A stretch of DNA of 64,000 bases from Thermogemmatispora onikobensis (GTDB lineage Bacteria; Chloroflexota; Ktedonobacteria; Ktedonobacterales; Ktedonobacteraceae), in contig NZ_BDGT01000004.1 of NCBI RefSeq assembly GCF_001748285.1, positions 1-64,000 on the forward strand, read 5' to 3'. The first letter of the stretch is position 1. The number at the start of each line of letters is the position of its first letter. The notes below the pieces were generated by a model. It had not been told where the DNA came from. It made no database searches and was given only the letters and a program-made list of their open reading frames with translations. A program made the position numbers and the translations under genes. Below are positions 17,662 to 26,773 of this stretch, in pieces.

Positions 17662-18762
17662 AAGTGCTCCTGCCTCTACGCTTCACTAGCACAACGAAAG
17701 CACATTTTACCTTTCACACCTGATCCTCACAGGAACAAAAACAGCCCTATGTGATAAGGTGTGACAGAGGTGCAGAGGTATCTGTGTAAGAAACCTCCAG
17801 GTTCGCTGCCCGGGGTGAGCATGAGTGCTTCCTCTGCGCACACCAACCTGCTCACCGCCTTTTTTCTCCAGGCAGGATCGGTTGTCACAAATCATAGACC
17901 CTGGCCACTGACGACCCCTGACGATAGGGCAAACGAGCAGCTCCCTGGGCACAGGGCGAGGACTAGGATTAGAACTAGAGCTAGAACTCATGCACCGCCA
18001 CCGCTATCTCTGCTCCCCTCTTCGATAAGGCAGCGCGCATGAGCAAGAGCACAGAGCAAACAGAGCAAATAACGTAGAGTTGCAAATGTTTTCCCCTCTA
18101 CTCCACCGCCCATAAAGCCAGCCAACGTAGCGACTTTGAGCACGGACGGAAGCCTCCCCACCACCGGTGCGCGGCGGCTTCTCGTTTTCCTCGGCCTGGC
18201 CATCAGATCCTGGAGCCCTGTGGAGCTGGACCCGCGTTGCTCCTCACGAGTCCTGGCAACAGCACCATACCTGCTTGCCCCATCATATTAAACGCTAGCA
18301 CATAAAGCAAGCAGTGTCAACACATCAGAGATGAATTTTTCATCATCCACCTGAGCACGAGAAAGTTCAACATTTGTCTGCACGATCCAGTGTAATATCC
18401 CTAGATGGATCTGCAAAGAAAGTTCTACCAAATGTTCTTGTCACGTTATACAGAAGACGATGGAAGGCTATTCCTTCTACCAACAAGTGTCACGATGTCC
18501 TCGTAGCCTGGCCTGTCTGATTGTCAGTCACAGGCTCTGGAGTGCCGACGCCGCCAACTCAGCCGCTTCTGCTTCCTGATCAGGCGGGTTCTTACAGATC
18601 GCACTCTGCGCCTGGCTCAGCAGAACACGACTCGGCCTGCTCAATGAGGTCGCTTGAGAGAAGAAGCGAGGAGCTGGGCTGAGGGCAAACGAACGAGCCA
18701 CGAGACCCCTCGTTGAGAGAGGATTTCCAGGTTTTGCAGTTGACGTGCCGCCCGGCCTGCGC
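17662..18762. other. Long intergenic region, no convincing gene
   Basis: About 1.1 kb, more AT-rich than its surroundings around 18290-18480. The short ORFs here have low-complexity or biased translations and no ribosome sites. A minus-strand promoter-like pair occurs near 18290-18330 (TTGACA, 17 bp, TAGCGT) that could drive the GGDEF gene with a long leader. A possible plus-strand hairpin (GAAGCC at 18149-18154 with GGCTTC at 18176-18181, then TCGTTTTCC) resembles a weak terminator. GATGAA/TTCATC around a TTT loop near 18330 is a small inverted repeat. Confidence 0.5.
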
Positions 18763-18768
18763 TAAGAT
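18740..18768 (+). promoter_or_regulatory. Sigma-70-type promoter for the hydrolase-fold gene
   Basis: TTGACG at 18740-18745, a 17-bp spacer and TAAGAT at 18763-18768 lie 54 bp before the next start codon. This is one of the best promoter matches in the window, with transcription predicted to start near 18775. Confidence 0.75.
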
Positions 18769-18821
18769 AAAAGCGCCCATTCAGGCGCGAGAAACATCTA
18801 GCCAGTCTTGAAGGGGAGCCT

Positions 18822-19496
18822 ATGGCCATATCCTCCGCACCGACCGAGCGCAGCGTGGTTTTCCCCAGCAAGGGACAGCCTTCTTTCATGCTAGAGGGCA
18901 TTCTCCATTATCCCGGCCAGGCTCGTCAGGCCCCCGCCGCTGTGCTTTGCCATCCTCAGCCAGCCAGTAGCGATATGCAGGATGTACTGACGTTGCTCCT
19001 GGCACGCCGCCTGGCCGAACAAGGTCTGATCGCCCTGCGTTTCAATTTCCGTGGCGTTGGCCGTAGCCAGGGACAACAGACCGATGGTCGCTTAGAGCCG
19101 CTGGATCTGGCTGGCGCTATCGACTTTGTTTTGGCTCAGCCTGGGGTCAATCCCGCTAAGCTCTGTGTGATTGGTCACGCCTTCGGCGCCTATATCGCGT
19201 TGCAGTATGCCCCCTACGATCCGCGCATCCGCACAGTGGTGGCAATTAGCCTGCCACTCTTCCGAGCCATCGGCGGCTTACCTCGCCAGTTTGAACGCCC
19301 CAAGCTCTTTGTGACCGGCGAGTTCGACGAGGTCTGTCCGCTCTATAAGCTGGAGCCCTTCGTTGAGCAGCAGAAAGGCCCCAAGGGCATCAAGGTGATC
19401 ACCGGGGCTCGCCACCTGATGCGCGGCTACGAGGAGCCAGCAATTGAGGCGATTACGCGCTACTTGCTGCGCTGGGCCGAGATGCCCGATATTTGA
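18822..19496 (+). CDS. Dienelactone-hydrolase/YfhR-like alpha/beta-fold protein without nucleophile serine
   Basis: A 224-residue protein of the small alpha/beta-hydrolase group. FRGVGRSQGQ and the fold pattern are intact, as are a late GEFDEVCP acid region and the histidine of GARHLMRGYEEP. The nucleophile elbow reads VIGHAFGAY, so the expected serine (GxSxG) is alanine. No compensating serine, cysteine or aspartate sits at that position. It is therefore either inactive, a binding protein, or uses another mechanism. The strong upstream promoter and clean reading frame argue against a pseudogene. Confidence 0.75.
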   Translation: MAISSAPTERSVVFPSKGQPSFMLEGILHYPGQARQAPAAVLCHPQPASSDMQDVLTLLLARRLAEQGLIALRFNFRGVGRSQGQQTDGRLEPLDLAGAIDFVLAQPGVNPAKLCVIGHAFGAYIALQYAPYDPRIRTVVAISLPLFRAIGGLPRQFERPKLFVTGEFDEVCPLYKLEPFVEQQKGPKGIKVITGARHLMRGYEEPAIEAITRYLLRWAEMPDI

Positions 19497-19970
19497 TTTG
19501 AGCCAGAGAGCTAAGTAAGCAGGCGCTCCTCTCCTTCTCTACCTCTCTTCTTCATCGCTCCGGCGGTCTCTGACAGGAGAGCCAGAAAGGAGTGGCTGGC
19601 AATGCCTGACTGTGCTCGCTCTTGGGCCTGATGCACTCCAATCCCAGCGCTAGCCCCAACTCGCAGGCAGGCCCGGCAGGCTCGTCAGGCCCTATTTCGA
19701 CCTTGACAGCTCCTGACGAGGGTGCTACCCTTGACAGCAGATGCGCTATCGATCGGTCACCAAAGATGCCAGGCACTGGTGGTCAGACCCTGTCTCGTTT
19801 GCTCACAGCTGTGAGAGCCTCTGCTGCCAGGCCCCTTCGTTGCTGATCTCAACTGCGCTTGCCCGCGGACCAGCTGCGGTTTTGACCGTGGTCCGGCTCC
19901 GGCTGCCAGGACGTCGCGAGAGCAGCCGTTAGCTGTCAGCTATGACGATGTTAGAGGAGGAGTTTACGCT
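19497..19970. other. Intergenic leader region ahead of manA
   Basis: 474 bp without a gene. It contains one promoter candidate (listed separately) and a second TTGACA at 19731-19736 that lacks a matching -10. If the promoter is used, manA would have a leader of about 230 nt. Confidence 0.5.
19703..19731 (+). promoter_or_regulatory. Candidate promoter for manA
   Basis: A perfect TTGACA at 19703-19708 is followed after 17 bp by TACCCT at 19726-19731. The -10 is weak, but spacing is ideal and no other gene lies downstream before manA. Confidence 0.45.
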
Positions 19971-21005
19971 GTGGAGAGCGTTCACCCGATCCTCCTGGAA
20001 GCTTCGCTCCATGAGACAATTTGGGGAGGGCGGCGCCTGGAAGAGGATGGTTGGAAAAAGCTGCCTCCGGCGAAGCTAATCGGTGAAGCCTGGGAGACTG
20101 AGGTGAAGACGCTGGCCCAGAATCCGCCCTACACTGGGAACACGCTGGGTCAGCTGGTGACAGAGCTTGGGCCTTCTCTCCTCGGCCCCCAGGCGGGGGC
20201 AATCTTTGGTCCACGCTTCCCCCTTCTGGCCAAGTTCATTGACGCTCATCAGAAGCTGTCTGTGCAGGTGCATCCCGATGATCTTTACGCCGCTCAGTAT
20301 GAGGGCGGAAAGCTCGGCAAAACGGAATGCTGGTATATTCTGGCCGCGGAGCCTGGCGCGACCATTGTCCACGGCTTTGCCACCCTCACCAGCCGTGCCG
20401 AGGTGGCTGCGGCTATCGAGCAGGTAACGCTAGAGCAACTTCTTCATGAAGAGCCTGTTCAGGCCGGCGATGTCATTTTTGTTCCAGCAGGAACGGTGCA
20501 CGCCATCGGTGCAGGTATCCTGCTCTACGAACTCCAGGAATATTCTGATATCACCTACCGCATGTATGACTATGGGCGCCTGACCGCCGAAGGAAAGCCC
20601 CGCGAGCTACACGTTGAGCGCGCGCTGGACGTGGCCCATTACGGGCCTTCGGCACGGATTAAGGTTCGCCCGGTAACCCTGGCTGGCGGACCGGGGTACG
20701 AGGAGCGTTGTCTGGTTGCCTGTCGCTACTTTGTGATGCGCGAGCTGGCGCTTAAGGGAGAGGCTCGCGATCAGACGATGGGAAGCTGCCAGATCCTGTC
20801 ATCGCTGGGAGCCGAAGCAACAATCCACTATGGCCCCTCGCTGCAGCAGCGCCTGAGCTTTGGGCGCGGTCAAAGCCTCGTGCTACCCGCTGCTCTTGGT
20901 CCTTACTCTCTTGAGGGTCATGGGCTGCTCTTGCGCTCCTACGTGCCCGCTCCCGATGACGCGGCCTGGCTGGCCTGGAAAGAGGCTAATCCTGAGCTGG
21001 CCTGA
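19971..21005 (+). CDS. manA: Mannose-6-phosphate isomerase, class I
   Basis: Interconverts fructose-6-phosphate and mannose-6-phosphate with a bound zinc; 344 residues. Zinc ligands appear in SVQVHPDD and TECWYIL near residues 99 and 116, and in PAGTVHAIGAGILLYELQ. ETIWGGRRL at the start is typical of the short Bacillus-type enzyme. The GTG at 19971 follows TTAGAGGAGGAGTTTACGCT, a strong ribosome site. It would feed the nucleotidyltransferase/phosphomannomutase fusion at 55.5 kb for GDP-mannose. Confidence 0.93.
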   Translation: MESVHPILLEASLHETIWGGRRLEEDGWKKLPPAKLIGEAWETEVKTLAQNPPYTGNTLGQLVTELGPSLLGPQAGAIFGPRFPLLAKFIDAHQKLSVQVHPDDLYAAQYEGGKLGKTECWYILAAEPGATIVHGFATLTSRAEVAAAIEQVTLEQLLHEEPVQAGDVIFVPAGTVHAIGAGILLYELQEYSDITYRMYDYGRLTAEGKPRELHVERALDVAHYGPSARIKVRPVTLAGGPGYEERCLVACRYFVMRELALKGEARDQTMGSCQILSSLGAEATIHYGPSLQQRLSFGRGQSLVLPAALGPYSLEGHGLLLRSYVPAPDDAAWLAWKEANPELA

Positions 21006-21130
21006 GCGAGAGGCAGAGACAGCGAAACCGCTCGCTGATCACCTCACCGGGCCCCTCCTCAGTAAAGAGAACCTGGTCGGGTCTAGCCAAGCTGACCAGG
21101 TTCGACTCTGGCCCCCCATAGACCAGGCCC

Positions 21131-21565
21131 CTAGTTAGCTCCGGGCCGGCTTTCTCGCTCACGCCGCTTCTCATCCAGGTAAACAATGGTGCCCTCAACG
21201 ACACGCGGTTCGCCGCCTGTCTCGCCTTCACCAGGTCGAGAGGGGGAATCATCCTCGACAAAGCCTAACTCGCGCTGGAGTTGCTCGACAGTGGCCAGCA
21301 CCTGCGCCACCCCGCGGAGCAGCTCAACAACTTTGAGAACAGCGAAGAGGGCCACCCAGAGCACTAGCCCAAGCAGTAGAGTGATGCCTCCTCCAATCAG
21401 GCCGTTGAGGAGGCTTTCATAGATGACACCAGCGAGTAGGGGGAACCAGTAGAAGCGAACCACTACCCGGAGCAGCCAGTAGAGGAACCAGAAGACCGCC
21501 TTGATGGGGTCCGCTGGCATCTCCCAGGGCGGTATCCATTGGAAACGGCGATTCTTTCTTTCCAT
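21131..21565 (-). CDS. Small membrane protein of unknown function
   Basis: About 144 residues. Two adjacent hydrophobic stretches (AVFWFLYWLLRVVVRFYWFP and GGGITLLLGLVLWVALFAVL) form membrane helices. They are followed by a helical segment (LRGVAQVLATVEQLQREL), an acidic Pro/Gly linker and a short basic tail. It is not recognised. The ATG at 21565 is the family-neutral choice; an in-frame GTG at 21583 adds six residues and neither has a strong ribosome site. Converges with manA. Confidence 0.65.
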   Translation of the reverse strand: MERKNRRFQWIPPWEMPADPIKAVFWFLYWLLRVVVRFYWFPLLAGVIYESLLNGLIGGGITLLLGLVLWVALFAVLKVVELLRGVAQVLATVEQLQRELGFVEDDSPSRPGEGETGGEPRVVEGTIVYLDEKRRERESRPGAN

Positions 21566-21874
21566 GTTTGCGGTGCCAGGCACGCTGCTGTTCCGTCCCG
21601 TCTTTGTTTCTTCCCCCCTTTCGCCTAACTCGGCGCTGCTCCGGTCTCCGCTTAGCGAACAGCGCGGGCGGGCAGTTCAGCAGTGCCTCCGTCAAGGATA
21701 AGTGTCGCTACTCTTTTGCTGACACCATTGTAACAGCCAGAAGGCAGCAGCGCCAGGGCTTTGCTACTGAGCCAGCCCCTCAGTAGACCCAGTACGTTTG
21801 CCGCCTCCCGGCCCCTCTGGCCCCGCCACAAGTGTGCAGGCTTCCTGCCCAGGACCTCAGCAGGCCCTCGCTGA

Positions 21875-24070
21875 TCACCCTCCAATTCCGCTACTCACCG
21901 ACAGTGGAAATTGGGTTAGTCCTTCCACTGTCTGCAGCAGATGCAAATTTATCTCTTTCGATATAGAGGTCTCTAGATGCAGCGGACCATAATTTGGCAT
22001 ATAAAAGACAGTGCGGTAGGACCAGATACGTAGCAGTAGGCTGCTGGGAATCGGTTCCATATCAGCCAGGCTGAAGGTCACGAGGAGCCTCTCCCCCGCC
22101 TGTAAGCGGTTAAAAGTACAGGTCGTTGCGAGGCTTTGAGACGACGAGGCCCCAGCAGTGGCCACGAAGCGATAGGCATAGGTCGTATTGAGGACAGGCT
22201 GTGCCTCTTGCATGACTCGCCAGGGTGAGACAAGCCAGGTGGTAGTCTGAGAGCGCTCGGTCAGAGTGAGGGGCACAGCCTGCGATGAGAGTGCCTCTAG
22301 TGCGCCAAGCCTCCAAGGAGCAGCCTGGACAGAAGTGGCTCCTTGCGTCTCAGGTTCGATCACATAGAGAGAGAAGGGTAGGCCCCCTGGGCGCGGTAAT
22401 CTGCTTACCAGCGTGGCATGCGTAAAACGCTCCAATAGAGCCGTAACCCAGGAATCGTAAGGCCCCACGAGCATGACCGTACGCTCCGTGGGCAGGAGCA
22501 GACAGTGGGCATCAAAGAGAGAGACCGGCGTCTGCATCTGGCGGCTGAGGAAGAAGAGAGCCGTGCGGGTGGCGTCATCTACCGTGATATAGGCCCGCGA
22601 GAGATGCTCGCGCTGGGCGAGCTGATCAGTAGCAGCCAGAGCCTGCTGGAGCGAGGCCAGATCATTATGGTACGGATAGGGCTGGAACGCGCGATCATCA
22701 AAGTGCCCTTCCAGAGCATCGAGGACACTGACAGCCGAGGCCAGACTTTGAGCAACCACTAGCAGCCCCACCAGAAGATAGCCGGCCAGACGCAGACGCT
22801 GCAGCCAGCCCTCGCGCTGATACAGCCACTGGCAGCCCCGTGCCACCACGATGCCAATCAAGAGAAATGGCCCCGGCATCAAGAGCAGCAAATACTGAGT
22901 GTGTAGTTCTCCTCCATAGCGCAAGAAGACCAGAAGAGGGAAAAGTTGCCAGAGAAGCAAAATCAGCGCTCCACAACGCTGGCCATCCGAGCGCAAGCTC
23001 TCCCAAGCTTGACGCAGCCGTGGCCACCAGCGGCCAGGCTCCGCCGCTCCCTGCGACTCCGCCTGCTCGGCAGCCGGGCCAGCCTGTCGGCGCACAAGCA
23101 CGACCAGCAGCCACAGGGCGGCCAGGATCAGCAGGGCAGGCATCGCCAGCTTGAGCCAAGAGAAAAGGCGGTGGAGTGGCAAGAGGATTGCATCGCTACG
23201 ATGAGGAAGCTGATCATATGGAATGATGAAAAGGCGATAGATACGCAGAGCTTGAAGAGAGAGGCCGCCGGCCTGATGATTAGAGAAACTAAGAGTAGAG
23301 CGTAGATCATGCAGGCCAGAGACGAGCAGCCAGAGCAACGATGGAGTAAAAACAAGCAGCAGGGCCAGGAGAGCGAAAAGGGCATCGCGCCAACGCACAG
23401 TCTGGGGAGCGAGCACCAGGCAGAGCAGCAGCGGAGCCGCCAGCAAAAGATTGACCTCATGGGCCTGGTAGAGGAGGGCCAACCAGAGCACAGCCCACGC
23501 GAACCACCCCTGCCGCCGTGCTACCACGCCGCGGAAGAGCGCCAGCAGAAAGAGCACAACAAAAGGAGCGGCTATATTGGGCTGCCAGATAAAACGAGCA
23601 TACTTCACTGGCAATACGGCAGAAGCGTAGAGAAAGGAGCCAGTTACAGCTGCCAGGCGGCCATAGTAGCGGTACAAGAAGAAATAGGTTAACAGGACAG
23701 CCAGGACATTAAGCAGGGCCACAAGCACAGCGGCCCAGAGCGGGTTAGCGCTCAAGGCCGCAGGCAGCATGAACAAATAGACCACGCCGGGCGGATGCTG
23801 GGCCCCGATCGAGCCAGTATTGCTAGTGACCGGGAGCAGGCCCTGATGGACAGCATCGTAGGCCATCCGAAAGAGCGTGGCCTGATCGTCATCAAACTCG
23901 GTCCGATTGAGACCGTAGAGCCGCAAGGCCGATGCGAGGAGCAGCAGGCCCGGGACTTCCGGCTTCAACAGCCACGACCACGACTCCCAGAGGCGCCGCC
24001 GCTCAGAGCCTCCCTGGTGCTGTGAAACCATCCTTCCCTGATGATGGGCTGGTAAGGGGGCCAAGCGCAT
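21875..24070 (-). CDS. GT39/ArnT-like polytopic membrane glycosyltransferase
   Basis: 731 residues. The N-terminal first loop RLYGLNRTEFDDDQA holds the acidic Asp pair typical of the GT-C dolichyl-phosphate/undecaprenyl-phosphate mannosyl- or arabinosyltransferase superfamily. About 11-12 membrane helices follow to residue 500, then a soluble outer domain of about 230 residues. It would transfer a sugar from a lipid carrier on the outer face. The ATG at 24070 follows AGGAGGACACTTG and overlaps the end of thrC by 68 bp, so it is expressed with thrBC. The link to threonine synthesis is not obvious. Confidence 0.75.
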   Translation of the reverse strand: MRLAPLPAHHQGRMVSQHQGGSERRRLWESWSWLLKPEVPGLLLLASALRLYGLNRTEFDDDQATLFRMAYDAVHQGLLPVTSNTGSIGAQHPPGVVYLFMLPAALSANPLWAAVLVALLNVLAVLLTYFFLYRYYGRLAAVTGSFLYASAVLPVKYARFIWQPNIAAPFVVLFLLALFRGVVARRQGWFAWAVLWLALLYQAHEVNLLLAAPLLLCLVLAPQTVRWRDALFALLALLLVFTPSLLWLLVSGLHDLRSTLSFSNHQAGGLSLQALRIYRLFIIPYDQLPHRSDAILLPLHRLFSWLKLAMPALLILAALWLLVVLVRRQAGPAAEQAESQGAAEPGRWWPRLRQAWESLRSDGQRCGALILLLWQLFPLLVFLRYGGELHTQYLLLLMPGPFLLIGIVVARGCQWLYQREGWLQRLRLAGYLLVGLLVVAQSLASAVSVLDALEGHFDDRAFQPYPYHNDLASLQQALAATDQLAQREHLSRAYITVDDATRTALFFLSRQMQTPVSLFDAHCLLLPTERTVMLVGPYDSWVTALLERFTHATLVSRLPRPGGLPFSLYVIEPETQGATSVQAAPWRLGALEALSSQAVPLTLTERSQTTTWLVSPWRVMQEAQPVLNTTYAYRFVATAGASSSQSLATTCTFNRLQAGERLLVTFSLADMEPIPSSLLLRIWSYRTVFYMPNYGPLHLETSISKEINLHLLQTVEGLTQFPLSVSSGIGG

Positions 24071-25478
24071 CAAGTGTCCTCCTGACACTGGCGAGATCAG
24101 GGTCAATAATGACCGTCTCGGCGCGCGGGACACCGGTCTGATGATCTTTGAGCAAATTGCCGGTGAGGATAGCAACCACGCGCTCATTTGGCTTGATTAT
24201 ACCAGCCCTGACAAGCTTGCGAATGCCGGCCAGAGTTGCCGCAGAGGCAGGCTCACAGCCAATACCCGCGCGGTCAATAACGGCCTTCGCTTCTAGGATT
24301 TCTGGGTCACTGACCTCCTCAACGAGGCCCGCACACTCCTCGATCACCAGGCGAGCACGGGCGTAACTGACTGGATTTCCGATCTTAATTGCGCTCGCCA
24401 CCGTCTGAGCCCGGACCGCATGTCGACGGGCGAAGCTCTCGCGGTAGCTCAGGTAGAAGGGGTTCGCACCGGCAGCCTGGATAGCGGCCAGACGCGGCAG
24501 GCGGCTGATCAGACCCAGATCGCGCGCCTGACGGAAGGCCTTGCCCAGAGCCGAGGTATTCCCCAGATTGCCGGCGGGCAGAACCAGCCAGTCGGGGGCC
24601 TGCCAGTCGAGTTGCTGCAGCAATTCAAAGGCAATCGCCTTCTGGCCTTCGATGCGGAAAGGGTTGAGCGAATTGAGTAGATAGATGCCCAGCTCATCGC
24701 AGACCTGCTCAACGAGCTGCATGGCGGCATCGAAGTCGCCATTAATCTGCACCATGTGCGCCCCATAGGCCAGCGTCTGCGATAGCTTGCCGCCTGCAAC
24801 CTGACCAGCGGGCAGAAAGACCAGCGCCTGCAGGCCCGCCAGCGCGGCATAGGAGGCCAGCGAAGCCGAGGTATTGCCAGTTGAAGCGCAGGCAACGGCT
24901 CGCGCCCCCATCAGGCGCGCCATCGTCACACCCACCACCATTCCGCGGTCTTTGAAACTCCCTGTAGGATTCTCTCCCTCATGCTTGAGGTAGAGCTGGG
25001 CCAGGCCAGCATAGTCTCCGATGCGCCGCAGGCCAGGGCAGGCCTGGGTCTCCTGCTGCTGATCACTGCCCACTGCGTACAACCTGGTATTGCCCTCCGC
25101 TCGCGAGAGAACGGCCTCTTCAGGGACTGGCAGAATCAGCTCGCGATAGCGCCAGACACCACTGCGCCGCGAAACAGCAGCGCCTGGCGCACCTGGCACG
25201 AGTGCAGCCCGCTCCGCGAAGAGCCGCCGCCAGGCGGCAGCCTCATCATGCTCCTGCGGAGAGGTCCCGGCCTGAAAGACGAGCGACGTTGGCAAGTGGA
25301 GAGGGATCTCGACGTCGAGCACCTCTCCACAATCGCAGCGATAGCGCGCCGCCCGCCCCGGCTCCAGCACGGGATAGAGCGCCTGGCAGGCCACACAGCG
25401 CAGGCGCACCTCCTCCAGCGCCTGGCGGACAGAGAAGGTGAGCTGGATCTCCTCCTGACGATCAACGCTAGCGTCCAA
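24003..25478 (-). CDS. thrC: Threonine synthase
   Basis: PLP enzyme converting O-phosphohomoserine to threonine; 491 residues. The N-terminal zinc-ribbon-like region has CVACQALYP and CDCGEVLD. The PLP lysine is in NPTGSFKDRGM, and the phosphate loop is ACASTGNTSASLASYA. It is about 80-100 residues longer than short bacterial ThrC because of the ribbon and a Gln/Ala-rich insertion near residue 85-125. The start is TTG at 25478, chosen because AAAGGAGGGGCCGC lies directly upstream. It overlaps the thrB stop by 11 bp. Confidence 0.95.
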   Translation of the reverse strand: MDASVDRQEEIQLTFSVRQALEEVRLRCVACQALYPVLEPGRAARYRCDCGEVLDVEIPLHLPTSLVFQAGTSPQEHDEAAAWRRLFAERAALVPGAPGAAVSRRSGVWRYRELILPVPEEAVLSRAEGNTRLYAVGSDQQQETQACPGLRRIGDYAGLAQLYLKHEGENPTGSFKDRGMVVGVTMARLMGARAVACASTGNTSASLASYAALAGLQALVFLPAGQVAGGKLSQTLAYGAHMVQINGDFDAAMQLVEQVCDELGIYLLNSLNPFRIEGQKAIAFELLQQLDWQAPDWLVLPAGNLGNTSALGKAFRQARDLGLISRLPRLAAIQAAGANPFYLSYRESFARRHAVRAQTVASAIKIGNPVSYARARLVIEECAGLVEEVSDPEILEAKAVIDRAGIGCEPASAATLAGIRKLVRAGIIKPNERVVAILTGNLLKDHQTGVPRAETVIIDPDLASVRRTLDALGPLTSPSSGKDGFTAPGRL

Positions 25479-26508
25479 GCGGCCCCTCCTTTACCGGTCG
25501 GGCAGGCGACCAGCAGAATTGATCTTCATAGTAACGAGCGCGCGGACGGCGCACTCGCTGATGGCGAGGGTTGATCACCCGCGCCCCATGCTTATCGGCC
25601 CGCAGGATCATACCGGTTCCTTCCACGCCGCGGGCACGCGCAGCCTCCTGCATCGCGCGCAGAATCTCCTGGAAGCGCGAACTTGCAAGAGCAATTAAAG
25701 AAGAACCGCCGCCAGAAAGACAGGCACCGTGGGCCCCGGCAGCCACCGCAGCCTGAATAATATCGGGCATGGCAGGAAAGAGCGCTTGCCGATAGGGCTG
25801 GTGCAGGCGATCCTGCATTGCCTCGCCGATCAACTCATAGCGCCCCGCCTGCAGAGCCGAGAGGAGCAGCGCCACACGCCCAGTATTGAAGGTCACATCA
25901 TCCTTGGGATAGCTGGGGGGAAGCAGCCTGCGCCCAGCCAGCGTATCCATTGAGAACGAGGGAGTAAAGATGACCGCCTTCAGGGCATCCGGGAAGGGAG
26001 TCCTGACCGCATGAATCTTGCCGTCCTTGACCGTGGCCGCCACCAGCCCGCCCAGGAGGGCCGGGGCCACATTGTCAGGATGCCTTCCCTGTTCGCTGGC
26101 CACCGCCAACTCCAACACCTCCTGCTCAGAGAGCGTCAGACCCCGCAGACGCAGAAATTCGCTGGCCGCCACCACACCACCCACGGCAGCAGTGGCACTG
26201 CTACCCAGTCCAGCCCCTGGCGGAATGTGAATCAGCATACGAATGCGTACCGCCGGCGGCTCTATTCCTTTAGCAGCAAAGACCGAGGAAAAAGCGCGGA
26301 AGAAGAGATTTTCAGGACCTGTGGGAAGACCTGCCCCCAGACTCCCTTCGATCTGGATGACAGGACGCTGCGGATCATTACCACTCGCTACAACCTCAAA
26401 GCGGTTGTAAAGCTTTAAAGCCAGACCTAGGCTATCGAAACCCGGCCCCAGGTTAGCCGAGGTGGCCGGTACGAGCACAGTGAAAGCGACAGGAAATACC
26501 GGTGCCAT
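25468..26508 (-). CDS. thrB: Homoserine kinase
   Basis: GHMP kinase that phosphorylates homoserine before ThrC; 346 residues from the ATG at 26508. PATSANLGPGFDSLGLAL is the N-terminal substrate motif. HIPPGAGLGSSATAAVGGVVA is the GHMP ATP loop, and GACLSGGGSSLIAL the C-terminal motif. The ribosome site AGGAGGCCCGTGGCG precedes the start. The C-terminus is extended by about 40 basic residues relative to short ThrB (HQRVRRPRARYYEDQF). Heads the thrB-thrC-GT39 run. Confidence 0.95.
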   Translation of the reverse strand: MAPVFPVAFTVLVPATSANLGPGFDSLGLALKLYNRFEVVASGNDPQRPVIQIEGSLGAGLPTGPENLFFRAFSSVFAAKGIEPPAVRIRMLIHIPPGAGLGSSATAAVGGVVAASEFLRLRGLTLSEQEVLELAVASEQGRHPDNVAPALLGGLVAATVKDGKIHAVRTPFPDALKAVIFTPSFSMDTLAGRRLLPPSYPKDDVTFNTGRVALLLSALQAGRYELIGEAMQDRLHQPYRQALFPAMPDIIQAAVAAGAHGACLSGGGSSLIALASSRFQEILRAMQEAARARGVEGTGMILRADKHGARVINPRHQRVRRPRARYYEDQFCWSPARPVKEGPLGR

Positions 26509-26601
26509 CGCCACGGGCCTCCTGTCTTTCAGCTGCAAGACCTTCCATTGCTCTCAGCATCTCCTTTCTGTCCGCTTTGTCAGCGGAGAAGAGTGGCTTT
26601 T

Positions 26602-26631
26602 ATTGTACCACGCACTTGGGCTACTCGTCAG
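26602..26631 (-). promoter_or_regulatory. Promoter for thrB-thrC-GT39
   Basis: On the minus strand CTGACG (26626-26631), an 18-bp spacer and TACAAT (26602-26607) lie about 94 bp upstream of thrB. A GC-rich inverted repeat (GGGGGGAGCCATCCCCC) lies further upstream near 26672-26688 and may separate this unit from ilvE. Confidence 0.6.
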
Positions 26632-26773
26632 TAGCCACGGCGCCAATAAGGTGCGCCTGGGAGCGAGGGGGATGGCTCCCCCCGTGTTCACCGCTCGCTC
26701 TAGCCCAGGCCAGCGAGACAGGCAACAAGAAGGGCAAGGCTCCCCCGCCCAGCTCCACAGCGCCTCTCTCTCC

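Noticed and set aside
17662-18821. Several short ORFs in the 1.1-kb gap
   Set aside because: Translations are biased, without ribosome sites or domain signs, and the composition differs from the coding neighbours.
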